From: Crocinitomix sp.
GTDB taxonomy: Bacteria > Bacteroidota > Bacteroidia > Flavobacteriales_D > Crocinitomicaceae
DNA: 35,898 bases
Reading direction: 5' to 3'
NCBI GenBank assembly: GCA_030836155.1
Contig: JAURQI010000170.1
Span: 1 to 35,898, forward strand
Below are positions 17,109-26,641 of this stretch, piece by piece. Position numbers and translations under genes: made by a program. A model generated the notes under the pieces. It did no database searches, was not told where the DNA came from, and saw nothing but the letters and a program-made list of their open reading frames with translations. Position 1 is the first letter of the stretch. Every line of letters begins with the position of its first letter.

Positions 17109-20100
17109 ATGGCAGCAGGCAAGAAGTTTGGTACATTTGGCGGGGTATTTACACCGTCTATATTGACGATTCTTGGGGTAATCATGTACCTCAGGATGGG
17201 TTGGATTGTGGGTAATTTTGATACCATCTGGGGTTTAATCGCCATAATCTTATTGGCTCATGTCATTTCCGTTACCACCGGACTCAGTATTTCTTCAATT
17301 GCCACGGATAAGAAGGTCGGAGCGGGTGGCGTTTATTACGTTTTATCCAGAAGTTTAGGTTTGCCCATTGGTGGAGCCTTAGGTTTAACGCTTTTTGTCG
17401 CTACTGCTCTTAGTATATCACTATATCTTGTCGGATTCGCAGAAATTTTTAATGAATTTATCGGATATGGTTATGAGTTAAATGCCTCAGGTGAACTGGT
17501 TCAATCGCCTGATATCATTAACACTTACCGAATTACAGCCAGTTTGGGCTTATTAGTATTAACAATCATTGCTTTCATTAGCACATCCATTGCAATTAAA
17601 TCGCAGTACATTATTTTAACTTTTATTGTCCTATCACTAGGAGCAATCTTCATGGGCGATGGATTGACACTTGGTAAAGTAGCATTGTCTGAACCACAAA
17701 TAGTGGAAAAAGTCGGCTTCTTTGCTTTGTTTGCCGTCTTTTTCCCAGCCGTTACTGGTTTTACCGCTGGCGTGGCCATGTCGGGTGACTTGAAAGATCC
17801 GAAAAAAGCCATTCCAATCGGAACGATGGGCTCAATCGCTGTTGGTTTAGTCGTATACATGTCCTTGGCGATTTTCCTATTTTATTCCGTTGACGGCCAT
17901 AACTTGGTGACGAATCCTAAAGCACTCTTTAATTTAGCTGCGGTTGGTTTGCTGGTTTATTTTGGTGTATGGGGAGCGACACTATCTTCCGCTTTAGGAG
18001 GAATCTTGGGAGGACCGAGAATCTTACAAGCCATGTCGGTAGATAAGATTACGCCGAAGGTTTTTGCTAAAGGAGTTGGGAAAGCTAGTGAACCAAGAAA
18101 TGCATTGATCTTAACAGTCATAATTTCCGAGGCTGGTATTCTAATTGGTGAATTGAATCTTATAGCAGAGGTTGTTTCCATGTTCTATTTAGCCGCTTAC
18201 GGTTTTATTAACCTTTCATTTTTCTTGGAAAGCTGGGCATCATCTGATTTTAACCCAACATTTAAGGTGAAAAAATGGGTCGGGTTAATAGGGTTTATAG
18301 CAACGTTTACAGTGATGTCTCAATTGAACTTGCTCGCAATGGTTGCAGCTTTTGTCATTATTGGTGGGATATATTTCTACTTATCACGTAAACAAATTGC
18401 CCTAGGAACAGGAGATATATGGCAATCGGTCTGGTCTACTATCGTTAAAAAAGGTCTCAAGCGTATGGAGGCGGGGAGTGATCATAAGCGAAACTGGAAA
18501 CCAAATACACTCTTATTTAGCATTGATCAAGGCAAGCGAACTAAACTCATTGAATTCAGTAAAGCGGTATCGGGTCAAGGTGGTATTATTACCAATTTTG
18601 ATCTACATGAAAATCCAGAGGCTAAGGTGCTTTTTCCAAAAAGTAAGGAGACGGTTAAAGATGATGAGCTTGAGAAATATGGGGTTTTTGGCAGACAGCT
18701 CGAAGTACAAAATGTCTTTAAAGGAATTGAAAGTATTGCCTGTACATTTGGATTTTCGGGAATTGAACCGAATACCGTGCTGATGGACTGGCCGGGTAAG
18801 ACCAAGGATCCAATATGGTTTACCCAAATGACCGAGAAACTTTTCGCTCTGGATTATAACGTACTTTACTTAGATTATGATGAGCGTTGGGGATTTCGAA
18901 AAAAAGAACAAATCGATCTTTGGTGGCGTGGAGTGGGGAACAATGCCGAACTCATGTTGTCCTTGGCAAAATTCATAAACAGTTCACCCGATTGGTCGCA
19001 AGCTAATATTCGCATTCTCTTGGTGAATGATACTAATGTCAACTTTAAAGTCGTTGAAAATAGAATTAGTGCCGTTGTAGAGCAATTTCGAGTAAAGGCA
19101 GAGATCAAGGTCATCAATAATGAAGTAGATCAAAAACCGATCTATGAATTGATGAAAATGCACTCTGGAGAGGCTGACTTAGTATTTGTTGGTATTCCTG
19201 AAATTGATGAAGATAACCAGAAGAAATTTGTTGAAGAGACCAATAGCCTCGTAAGTACAATTGGAACGACATTGCTGGTTAAAGCTTCTTCAAAATTCGA
19301 CGAGACGGATCTCAAACTAGAGCAAATTGCCTTAAAAACAGAGTCGATTGAGTTGGCGGATGCTGAAATAATGCCCTTATTACCGGCTAAAGACGCTGCA
19401 TTAAATGAGTCACTTGAATTACTCGATCAAAAAAGGAATGCATTAATTAGTGAATTTATTGAGGAGGGTGTAAAGCCAATTGAGCATTATCATCATACGA
19501 TTTTTTCTAAGATAACGATGCGCATGAAATCCTTCTTAGATCCCACACGTGAAGGGATAGAAGTGGATAAAGTAGTTGAAGAACTACAAGCCGTATTAGA
19601 AGAGGTCAGAACAATCTATCAAGATGCGCTTGAAAACGAATTGCCACCAATCCATGAGCGTTTTGATGCAGCAATGACCTTGTTCTTTGATAAAACAGAA
19701 TCACTCATTACGTATCTGCCAAAGCGTTTAGAAATAGACACCACGATTGATAGCAAAGGCCATTCGGCGCAAGGAAAGAAAAGACGAGTGGTGTACAATG
19801 ATAATTTGCGAAGAGCCTGGTATTCGAAAGGTATCAAGTCATACCACAATGCCATGTTAGAGTTTGGTTATAATAACTTACTCTTATTGCATCGTAGTAA
19901 AAATGTTCTGCATGATGTTATTTGGCAATTAATTGATGAGTTGTATAATGAATCTACGTTAACACGTGCATTTGAGAATTGTCAATCAAAAATAGAAGCG
20001 TTATTGAAAGAGGCTGATCTAGATGCTTTGCATTTGGCAACGATCTTGTATGAACAATTACGTTCAGCTGGTAGAGAAACTCAAAATGAAATTGGTCAAT

Positions 20101-22172
20101 TATTATGTCGCAAGGATTATAAAAAAGCGATTGAGCAAGCGTTTCCTGCAATGGATGCAAAGGTCTATAAAGCGACCAGGAGCGGATTGGTATCCTTTCC
20201 TACTTATTGGTACCGTAACCTCATTCTGTTCACATATCACCTTGAAGCAGATATCTATTTAATTGATTATGCCACTGCTATTCAACAATTGAATATTGAG
20301 ATACAAGACTATACGCAGCGTAATTACTTAAATAAAATTGCGACGAATATAGAAACCGTTAATGCACAGTTGGGTGTTCTGATAGCGGATCGTGAAGATG
20401 GGAATGATGAAGCAATTTTAGGAGCAGCCATCCGCGTGTCAGAAGAATTATTTTTCAATTCAGAATATCTTGTCAGTCGATTATTCGAGGTCACGAGTAA
20501 CTTAGAAGAAGAGATTCCGGAAGAAATAGAGTTAATGACGGCTCGATCTATTAATAGCATCCGAGAGGTTCAAGGAAGCGAAATTAAGACCGAAAAAATT
20601 GCCTTAAAAGATATAGCTGGATATTTGGCTAGAACACGTTTTACGGACCCTATTCACGAGCGTATTCAACTCTTTTATGGTCAATTAAAACGAATGACTG
20701 GTCGACTTCTTAATATTACTGTAAAAATGCAAGCCGGTATAGATGGTTATGCCTTAAACAGTAAAACGAGCAATTTAAAAGAAATTTTAGAGCAAGCTAA
20801 AGAAGAATTAACCAATTTAAAGGCAGATTATGAAGCAGCTGCTAAGTCATTTTCTTCAGAATTATTGGATCGTCAGAGTATTCTGCGAGAGGAGTTAGAT
20901 GTCAATCAAATTATCGAGCAAGTTGAGACCTTGAGACAATACGTTAAGGAACAAAAGCGTCGAAATGTATTGCTAGATGGATTCAAGAAAATCAATCAAA
21001 AAACAAATGACCGACTCGGTGGTATTGTAGATTATCTAGCACAAAAGAAACAGGATCTTTCCGCAGAGGAATATCGAAATAAATTTGAACACGTCGTCAG
21101 CGAACAAGGAATGTTGGCAGATTTTGTTGATCGCTTAACACCGCACGTTGATGTACCTTTCTTTTATGAACAACTCTATACGGGTTCTCATTATTCCGAC
21201 AGTAAGACAATTGAGAATAGGGCACCGCAAGTAGATGCGATTCAGTTGGCCATTCAAGGAATCAAGCAAGGACGCACAGGGGCTATCGCCATACTTGGTG
21301 CAGCGGGCAGTGGTAAATCCTTTTTAGCGACACATGTATCCAGTCATGTGCTTGAAGGAAGTGTTTATAAAGTGCTTCCGCCCGTTCAGCGCAGTTGGGA
21401 TAAAAATGATATTCAACATGGATTTCAACGTGCTACAGGTATGCAAGATACTTTATCACGTTTGTTCAAAAAGCTACCAGCAGGATCGATCTTTATTTTT
21501 GAAAATATAGAGCAATGGTGGTTGAAGGCAGCTGACGGAGGTTCGGTTGTAAATGAATTGGCGGCAATCATCAATAAACAAGGACAACGTCACTATTTCT
21601 TCTTGACAGGAAATATTAGCTCGTTTGGATTGATGACAAAATCAACCAATATCCAAAATGCGATTATTAAGACGGTGCTTTTACCGCCTTTGGATGCAGG
21701 TCAAATTAAAGATGCAATTTGGTCACGTCATCAAAATAGTGGGCTAAATATCAGTCTAAACGGTCACAAGGAACAGCATTTACAAATTAAAAAACTCAAT
21801 AAATACCTGGCAAAGTATCATGCAAGTTCAGGGGGTAACGTGGGGATGGCATTGCAACAATGGATAGCGGCAATTGATAAGCTGGAGGAGAATGAATTAA
21901 TCATGTCCGACCCGCAACGCATTCAAATGCCAAAAATGGAAAATGAACATTGGAAGAATTTGATCTATCAGCTCTTTATTCATTATTCATTATCCAGAAC
22001 AGCACTTTATCAAATCTATGGTGAGTCTGAAAAGGCATGGGTAAATCGTATATTACAATCACTTAGAAACGCAGGAATTGTCGAGCAAAATGAAAGAGGT
22101 GAATTTGTAATACGCAAAATTGTTAAACCTTACATTGAAAAATGGTTAAATGAAATCGGTTTTATCAAATAA
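17109..22172 (+). CDS. SLC12-type cation-chloride cotransporter fused to a helical region and C-terminal P-loop ATPase
   Basis: The ATG at 17109 is preferred over an in-frame TTG at 17079 because the family's N-terminal motif GTFGGVFTPSILTILGV starts just after it. Residues about 8-430 form a 12-helix amino-acid/cation-chloride transporter core (VIMYLRMGWIVGN, KVGAGGVYYVLSR, LSSALGGILGGPR). Residues about 455-745 match the SLC12 cytosolic domain (MDWPGK, IDLWWRGVGNNAELMLSLA, IRILLVND). About 770-1350 is a long Glu/Lys-rich helical region that I do not recognise. Residues 1397-1404 are Walker A GAAGSGKS (Lys1403), Glu1465 lies in the Walker B-like IFIFENIE, and Asn1502 in LTGN is a possible sensor 1. 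The last 70 residues look like a winged helix. Ordinary SLC12 proteins are 450-1200 residues and lack an ATPase. The stop overlaps the MscS-like gene by 23 bases. Confidence 0.85.
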   Translation: MAAGKKFGTFGGVFTPSILTILGVIMYLRMGWIVGNFDTIWGLIAIILLAHVISVTTGLSISSIATDKKVGAGGVYYVLSRSLGLPIGGALGLTLFVATALSISLYLVGFAEIFNEFIGYGYELNASGELVQSPDIINTYRITASLGLLVLTIIAFISTSIAIKSQYIILTFIVLSLGAIFMGDGLTLGKVALSEPQIVEKVGFFALFAVFFPAVTGFTAGVAMSGDLKDPKKAIPIGTMGSIAVGLVVYMSLAIFLFYSVDGHNLVTNPKALFNLAAVGLLVYFGVWGATLSSALGGILGGPRILQAMSVDKITPKVFAKGVGKASEPRNALILTVIISEAGILIGELNLIAEVVSMFYLAAYGFINLSFFLESWASSDFNPTFKVKKWVGLIGFIATFTVMSQLNLLAMVAAFVIIGGIYFYLSRKQIALGTGDIWQSVWSTIVKKGLKRMEAGSDHKRNWKPNTLLFSIDQGKRTKLIEFSKAVSGQGGIITNFDLHENPEAKVLFPKSKETVKDDELEKYGVFGRQLEVQNVFKGIESIACTFGFSGIEPNTVLMDWPGKTKDPIWFTQMTEKLFALDYNVLYLDYDERWGFRKKEQIDLWWRGVGNNAELMLSLAKFINSSPDWSQANIRILLVNDTNVNFKVVENRISAVVEQFRVKAEIKVINNEVDQKPIYELMKMHSGEADLVFVGIPEIDEDNQKKFVEETNSLVSTIGTTLLVKASSKFDETDLKLEQIALKTESIELADAEIMPLLPAKDAALNESLELLDQKRNALISEFIEEGVKPIEHYHHTIFSKITMRMKSFLDPTREGIEVDKVVEELQAVLEEVRTIYQDALENELPPIHERFDAAMTLFFDKTESLITYLPKRLEIDTTIDSKGHSAQGKKRRVVYNDNLRRAWYSKGIKSYHNAMLEFGYNNLLLLHRSKNVLHDVIWQLIDELYNESTLTRAFENCQSKIEALLKEADLDALHLATILYEQLRSAGRETQNEIGQLLCRKDYKKAIEQAFPAMDAKVYKATRSGLVSFPTYWYRNLILFTYHLEADIYLIDYATAIQQLNIEIQDYTQRNYLNKIATNIETVNAQLGVLIADREDGNDEAILGAAIRVSEELFFNSEYLVSRLFEVTSNLEEEIPEEIELMTARSINSIREVQGSEIKTEKIALKDIAGYLARTRFTDPIHERIQLFYGQLKRMTGRLLNITVKMQAGIDGYALNSKTSNLKEILEQAKEELTNLKADYEAAAKSFSSELLDRQSILREELDVNQIIEQVETLRQYVKEQKRRNVLLDGFKKINQKTNDRLGGIVDYLAQKKQDLSAEEYRNKFEHVVSEQGMLADFVDRLTPHVDVPFFYEQLYTGSHYSDSKTIENRAPQVDAIQLAIQGIKQGRTGAIAILGAAGSGKSFLATHVSSHVLEGSVYKVLPPVQRSWDKNDIQHGFQRATGMQDTLSRLFKKLPAGSIFIFENIEQWWLKAADGGSVVNELAAIINKQGQRHYFFLTGNISSFGLMTKSTNIQNAIIKTVLLPPLDAGQIKDAIWSRHQNSGLNISLNGHKEQHLQIKKLNKYLAKYHASSGGNVGMALQQWIAAIDKLEENELIMSDPQRIQMPKMENEHWKNLIYQLFIHYSLSRTALYQIYGESEKAWVNRILQSLRNAGIVEQNERGEFVIRKIVKPYIEKWLNEIGFIK

Positions 22173-22887
22173 CATATTAGGTTCAAATTTTGAAGCCATT
22201 TCGGGGTCAACCATATTGGGACTGATCATTCTTTTTGTGTTCTTATTTGCCTTGCTTTATGTCTTGAAAAAGTACGTTGTACCTTTGTTCTTTCGATTTA
22301 AAGATAAACGCCAAAATCGTTTATTAATATTGCGTTTAGAGGTTGTTGTATGGTTAGTATTTGCGATGATAGGATTGATCTTATTATTCTCAGAAAGCTT
22401 TTCAGTTACATTCGGATTATTAGTAGTGATTGGCTTGGCGGGCTTGCCATTTTGGCGCAATTTCTTTCCTGGATTATTGATCAGAGTGATGGACAAATTC
22501 AAAGAAAATGACCTAGTTCGACATATGAACTATGAAGGGAAATTGATGAAACTCGGTATTACAACGATGCATATCCGAACATCAGAAGAAGAAGAGGTAT
22601 ACCTTCCGTATAAAGACATTATCAACACAGCTTTTATTAAACGGCAAGAAACTGGAAAGTTGATGTCATCTAAGGTGGTGTTTCATTTGGCGGGAAAAAA
22701 CGTTGATCAGGTCCTAAATGCCGTTCCACAATGGCTCTTTGAATGTCCTTGGTCAATCCCACAAAACGAAAATCAGGTAGAACTGCACCCAGATGGTGTT
22801 CTACACGTTACAATTTATGCGACTGATCATCAGTCACTCTCGCGAGTAGAACGATTTATAGAGAAATCAATCGAAGATCTTAACTAA
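22150..22887 (+). CDS. MscS-family mechanosensitive ion channel-like protein
   Basis: The 245-residue protein has three hydrophobic segments (about residues 20-43, 58-80 and 85-108) and then a soluble beta-rich domain. The third helix with GLAGLPFWRNFFPGLLIRVMDKFKENDLV matches the MscS pore helix and its junction to the beta domain, and MHIRTSEEEEVYLPYKDIIN corresponds to the MscS 'R-x-x-D-G-x-x-x-x-I-P-N' strand. The C-terminal part has an alpha/beta domain (VLHVTIYATDHQSLSRVERFIE). MscS channels release solutes on hypo-osmotic shock. The pore helix has bulky residues (Phe, Trp, Phe) where E. coli MscS has its Gly/Ala pattern, so conductance may differ. It starts inside the 3' end of the transporter-ATPase gene, pointing to co-translation. 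Confidence 0.82.
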   Translation: MKSVLSNNILGSNFEAISGSTILGLIILFVFLFALLYVLKKYVVPLFFRFKDKRQNRLLILRLEVVVWLVFAMIGLILLFSESFSVTFGLLVVIGLAGLPFWRNFFPGLLIRVMDKFKENDLVRHMNYEGKLMKLGITTMHIRTSEEEEVYLPYKDIINTAFIKRQETGKLMSSKVVFHLAGKNVDQVLNAVPQWLFECPWSIPQNENQVELHPDGVLHVTIYATDHQSLSRVERFIEKSIEDLN

Positions 22888-22991
22888 GTTTTTTACAGTT
22901 TATTTTTATATTGTCAGTGATGTAAGTATGTTCACTTTCGTCCGACTGAGTGAGAACATTTTATATTTTGCTCTAAACCAACTAAAAATCA

Positions 22992-24335
22992 ATGAGTCAA
23001 AAAGTCGTCATTATCGGAAATGGTATTGCAGGTGTCACAGCCGCGAGGCATATACGCAAGAATAGCGATGACGAAATCCTCATTATTTCAGCTGAAACAG
23101 AATTTTTCTTCTCCAGAACAGCATTGATGTATGTCTATATGGGGCATATGCGTTTTGAGGATATTAAGCCATATGAGGATTGGTTTTGGAAAAAAAACAG
23201 AATTGATTTGATGTTCGATTATGTGCAATCAATTGATTTTGAGCAAAAACAATTGGATTTGAAAAAAGGACAGTCGGTGAGCTATGATAAATTAATTCTA
23301 GCGGTTGGTTCGAAGCCAAACAAGTTCGGTTGGCCAGGGCAGGACTTAAAAGGTGTACAAGGATTATATACTTATCAAGATTTAGAAGAAGTAGAAGAGA
23401 ATTCAAAAAATGCGAGGAATGCTGTCATTGTTGGAGGAGGATTAATTGGAGTTGAATTGGCCGAAATGTTCATTTCAAGAGGTATCGCTGTTACATTTTT
23501 GGTTAGAGAAGGGCGTTTTTGGGGCAATGTTTTGCCAAAAGAAGAAGGCGAACTCATTACGCGCCATATTCGGGAGCACCACGTTGACTTGCGACTAAAC
23601 ACCGAGCTAGACGAAATTATTGACGACGGAAATGGTCAAGTCAAAGAGATTAGAACAAAAGATGGTGAGGTGATTCCTTGTCAGATAGTCGGACTCACAG
23701 CAGGTGTTTCGCCTAATGTAGAATTTTTAAGAGGTTCGAACCTAAAGGTTGATCGTGGCATTGTAGTGAATGCTTATATGGAAACGAATATGCCGGATGT
23801 ATATGCTATTGGTGATTGTGCCCAGTTTGATAATCCAGTTGATGGACGACGCCCTGTTGAGCAGGTTTGGTATACAGGACGAATAATGGGAGAGACGGTC
23901 GCACAAAACATTGCAGGAAATCGAAAAGCCTATGAACCCGGGCCATGGTTTAATTCCGCCAAGTTTTTTGATATAGAATATCAAACTTACGGTTGGGTCT
24001 TAGCTCAACTCCAAGAAAATGAAACCGATTTTTATTGGGAACATGAGAATGGTAAGATTGCTTTGCATGTAGTCTGGGATCAAACAACAAAAGAATTCAA
24101 AGGTGTTAATGTATTCGGTATTCGCTTGCGACATGAATTATTTGATAACTGGTTAAAAAATAGAGCCTCTATCGAAGAGGTAATGGCTAATTTGAAAACA
24201 GCCAATTTTGATCCAGAATTTTATACGCATTATGAGGAAGCCATTTTGAATCAGTTTAATGAAAAATCAAGATTAAATATCAGCTTCAAAAAGAGGAGCT
24301 GGTGGAGAAACCTTTTAACAAAACAAGTCGGATGA
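22992..24335 (+). CDS. NAD(P)/FAD-dependent oxidoreductase (pyridine nucleotide-disulfide family)
   Basis: The 447-residue flavoprotein has two Rossmann motifs: VVIIGNGIAGVTAARH at residues 5-20 for FAD and AVIVGGGLIGVELAEMF near residue 140 for NAD(P)H. YAIGDCAQFDNP near residue 270 is the second FAD contact, typical of ferredoxin/rubredoxin/nitrite reductase-type enzymes. There is no redox-active CxxxxC pair, so it is not a disulfide reductase. It likely passes electrons between NAD(P)H and an iron-sulphur protein. Its stop overlaps the ATG of the membrane polyferredoxin gene (ATGA), so an electron-transfer partnership is strongly suggested. The gene follows the MscS-like gene by about 100 bases. 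Confidence 0.9.
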   Translation: MSQKVVIIGNGIAGVTAARHIRKNSDDEILIISAETEFFFSRTALMYVYMGHMRFEDIKPYEDWFWKKNRIDLMFDYVQSIDFEQKQLDLKKGQSVSYDKLILAVGSKPNKFGWPGQDLKGVQGLYTYQDLEEVEENSKNARNAVIVGGGLIGVELAEMFISRGIAVTFLVREGRFWGNVLPKEEGELITRHIREHHVDLRLNTELDEIIDDGNGQVKEIRTKDGEVIPCQIVGLTAGVSPNVEFLRGSNLKVDRGIVVNAYMETNMPDVYAIGDCAQFDNPVDGRRPVEQVWYTGRIMGETVAQNIAGNRKAYEPGPWFNSAKFFDIEYQTYGWVLAQLQENETDFYWEHENGKIALHVVWDQTTKEFKGVNVFGIRLRHELFDNWLKNRASIEEVMANLKTANFDPEFYTHYEEAILNQFNEKSRLNISFKKRSWWRNLLTKQVG

Positions 24336-25933
24336 AGCAGCTCAAAACGATACGTTATACGGGCATGGGCATCTTCCTACTTGGATTGCTCATCTTTACG
24401 ATCACTCCTTTTCTGGGAGAGATTCAAGTTACAGATGAAATTTTTAAGGCTAATCTTTCAGAAAATGAATATGCAAACCTAAAGGAACCATTAGCGGAAA
24501 TATCAAAACAAACCTATAACACAGGCGCTGGATTTGGATCAGATTTTAAACGCGTTTTTAATGAAGTTGACGAGCGCTTAAAAGCGAATGAAGAATGGGG
24601 CAAGGTAATGTGGACACCGTCCTCAGACACAGCCTTAAAATTGGTGATGTCTGCAAATAAGGGAGTTGTAGCTAGCAATCAACTCTTGTTTTTCTTATTG
24701 ACTTTTGGTCTTTGTATTCTGGGATCCCTCGTTTACATCTTAACCGATTTAAAAATAAAAGGCCCTCCCGGTATTAAAAATGATGGGATCTATCATGATT
24801 CAGCGACGAATCGAGGATGGGTTGGAATGCTATCTTTTGGTTGGTTGTTCTTCTTTTATATTATACTCTATTTCTATCCATATATCATCGCCGACACGAT
24901 CACCTTGACACAGCCAATTAAGAGTTGGTTTGTTGAAGACGAAGTGCCTTCAAAATGGTTTTTATATGGATTAATGTATACCGTGACCATGCTCGTCATG
25001 GGGGTTCGGATGATTATCAAATACCGTCATAATAAATATCAAATTGTTCGGACAATTACGGTTGTTTTATTTCAGCTAATATTTGCTTTTTTATTGGTTG
25101 AGATCCTTCCAACCTTTGGTTTGCCTGGAAAAGATTTGAAAAATGCCTGGCCATTAGATTATCAATTCCTTTTTGATTGGAATGTTCAGGATCTTTTAGC
25201 CAACGGACAATTTGGTAAGTTTGTTTTTGTTTGGGGAATTTCCCTTTCGGTTATAGTGGTGCCCGTAATGGTTTATTTTTATGGTAAGCGCTGGTATTGC
25301 TCATGGGTATGTGGATGTGGAGGGTTAGCAGAAACACTCGGTGATCCGTATCGCCAATTATCCAGCAAAAAAATGTGGTCATGGAAGTTGGAGCGCTGGA
25401 TGATTCACTCAGTATTGGTTTTCGCCGTTTTGATGACCGTTTTTGTCGGATATCATACCTGGAATGTTTTTCAGAATCCCGAAATGGAAAATAAAGAAAT
25501 TCTATTTGGATTTTCTGCATATGATATTCGCAACTATTACAGCTTTTTAATCGGTTCTATTTTTGCTGGAGTAATCGGAACAGGTTTTTATCCGATTTTG
25601 GGTAATAGAGCTTGGTGTCGTTTTGGTTGTCCTTTAGCAGCTTATATGGGCATTGTGCAGCGTTTTAAATCTCGTTTTAGAATTACCACAAATGGAGGCC
25701 AATGTATATCATGTGGAAACTGTTCAACCTATTGCGAGCAAGGTATCGATGTTAGAGCTTATGCTCAAAAAGGGCAAAATATAGTGCGTGCTTCATGTGT
25801 TGGCTGTGGCGTATGTTCAGCTGTTTGCCCACGCGGCGTTTTAAAACTTGAAAACGGACCAGAAGATGGACGTTTTGGAAATGAAGGTCCAATTGTATTG
25901 GGTAACCAAGGGTTCGAATTAAAAGACAATTAA
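24332..25933 (+). CDS. Membrane-bound 4Fe-4S polyferredoxin (NosR/NapH/CcoG-like)
   Basis: The ATG at 24332 was chosen because it overlaps the preceding stop as ATGA; an in-frame GTG at 24302 is an alternative. The 533-residue protein has an N-terminal helix, a periplasmic-looking segment and several further membrane helices. Cysteine motifs are CSWVCGCGGLAE (about residue 325), CRFGCPLAAYMG, then CISCGNCSTYC (two-cluster ferredoxin part 1) and CVGCGVCSAVC followed by PRG (part 2). This is the NapH/NosR-type arrangement, where the two 4Fe-4S clusters sit on the cytosolic face. With the flavoprotein encoded just upstream it could carry electrons from NAD(P)H to a membrane or periplasmic acceptor, which is not in the window. 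The acceptor is unknown. Confidence 0.87.
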   Translation: MKQLKTIRYTGMGIFLLGLLIFTITPFLGEIQVTDEIFKANLSENEYANLKEPLAEISKQTYNTGAGFGSDFKRVFNEVDERLKANEEWGKVMWTPSSDTALKLVMSANKGVVASNQLLFFLLTFGLCILGSLVYILTDLKIKGPPGIKNDGIYHDSATNRGWVGMLSFGWLFFFYIILYFYPYIIADTITLTQPIKSWFVEDEVPSKWFLYGLMYTVTMLVMGVRMIIKYRHNKYQIVRTITVVLFQLIFAFLLVEILPTFGLPGKDLKNAWPLDYQFLFDWNVQDLLANGQFGKFVFVWGISLSVIVVPVMVYFYGKRWYCSWVCGCGGLAETLGDPYRQLSSKKMWSWKLERWMIHSVLVFAVLMTVFVGYHTWNVFQNPEMENKEILFGFSAYDIRNYYSFLIGSIFAGVIGTGFYPILGNRAWCRFGCPLAAYMGIVQRFKSRFRITTNGGQCISCGNCSTYCEQGIDVRAYAQKGQNIVRASCVGCGVCSAVCPRGVLKLENGPEDGRFGNEGPIVLGNQGFELKDN

Positions 25934-25944
25934 ATTATTGCAAA

Positions 25945-26640
25945 TTGAAAAATCCCCCTAAAGTTGTCGTTATAATCCCAGCGGTTAACGAAGAAGAATC
26001 TATAGGAAAAGTAGTAGAAGCAATTCCTAGACCACTGGTAGATACCATAATCGTTGGTAATAATGGCTCTAAAGATAATACGGCCGAAGTAGCTAAGAAA
26101 GCTGGAGCGGTAGTGGTTGATGAGTCCCGTCCTGGATATGGCTGGGCCTGTTTAAAGGGAATGGAGTATGCCTCCCAAATGGATGAGAAACCAGACATCA
26201 TCGTTTTTATTGATGGAGACTTTTCTGATTATCCAGAAGAAATGCCAAATGTTGTAGCTCCCATCCTAGAGAACGACATTGACCTCGTCATTGGATCACG
26301 GGCTTTAGGAGCTAAGGAAAAAGGCTCGATGACTTTTCCGCAGCGTTTTGGTAATTGGTTAGCAACGCGTTTGATGCGACTGTTTTATCGGGTAAGGTAC
26401 ACTGATTTAGGTCCGTTTAGAGCCATTAAATATGATGCCTTGATGAACATAGGGATGAGCGATAAAACCTATGGATGGACTATCGAAATGCAGTTGCGTG
26501 CCGCCAAACATAAATTAACGTATACCGAGGTTCCAGTAAATTATAAAAGAAGAATTGGAAAATCTAAAGTTTCAGGTACGATTAAAGGTACTATCTTAGC
26601 AGGCTACAAAATTATTTTTGCCATTTTTAAGTATCTGTAG
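25945..26640 (+). CDS. Family 2 glycosyltransferase (polyprenyl-phosphate type)
   Basis: The product of 231 residues starts at TTG (25945), 11 bases after the preceding stop; no ATG is close. It begins with VVVIIPAVNEEESIGKVVEAI and IIVGNNGSKDNTAEVAKK, the GT-A nucleotide-sugar site, followed by VFIDGDFSDYPEEM with the DxD-type metal site. FRAIKYDAL and MQLRAAKHKLTYTEVPV match the DPM1-like group that transfers sugars to polyprenyl phosphate or other lipid acceptors. There is no membrane segment except a hydrophobic C-terminal helix. The donor and acceptor are unknown. It is followed at one base distance by a processive-type GT2 gene, and the pair likely acts in cell-surface polysaccharide or glycolipid synthesis. 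Confidence 0.87.
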   Translation: MKNPPKVVVIIPAVNEEESIGKVVEAIPRPLVDTIIVGNNGSKDNTAEVAKKAGAVVVDESRPGYGWACLKGMEYASQMDEKPDIIVFIDGDFSDYPEEMPNVVAPILENDIDLVIGSRALGAKEKGSMTFPQRFGNWLATRLMRLFYRVRYTDLGPFRAIKYDALMNIGMSDKTYGWTIEMQLRAAKHKLTYTEVPVNYKRRIGKSKVSGTIKGTILAGYKIIFAIFKYL

Positions 26641-26641
26641 C

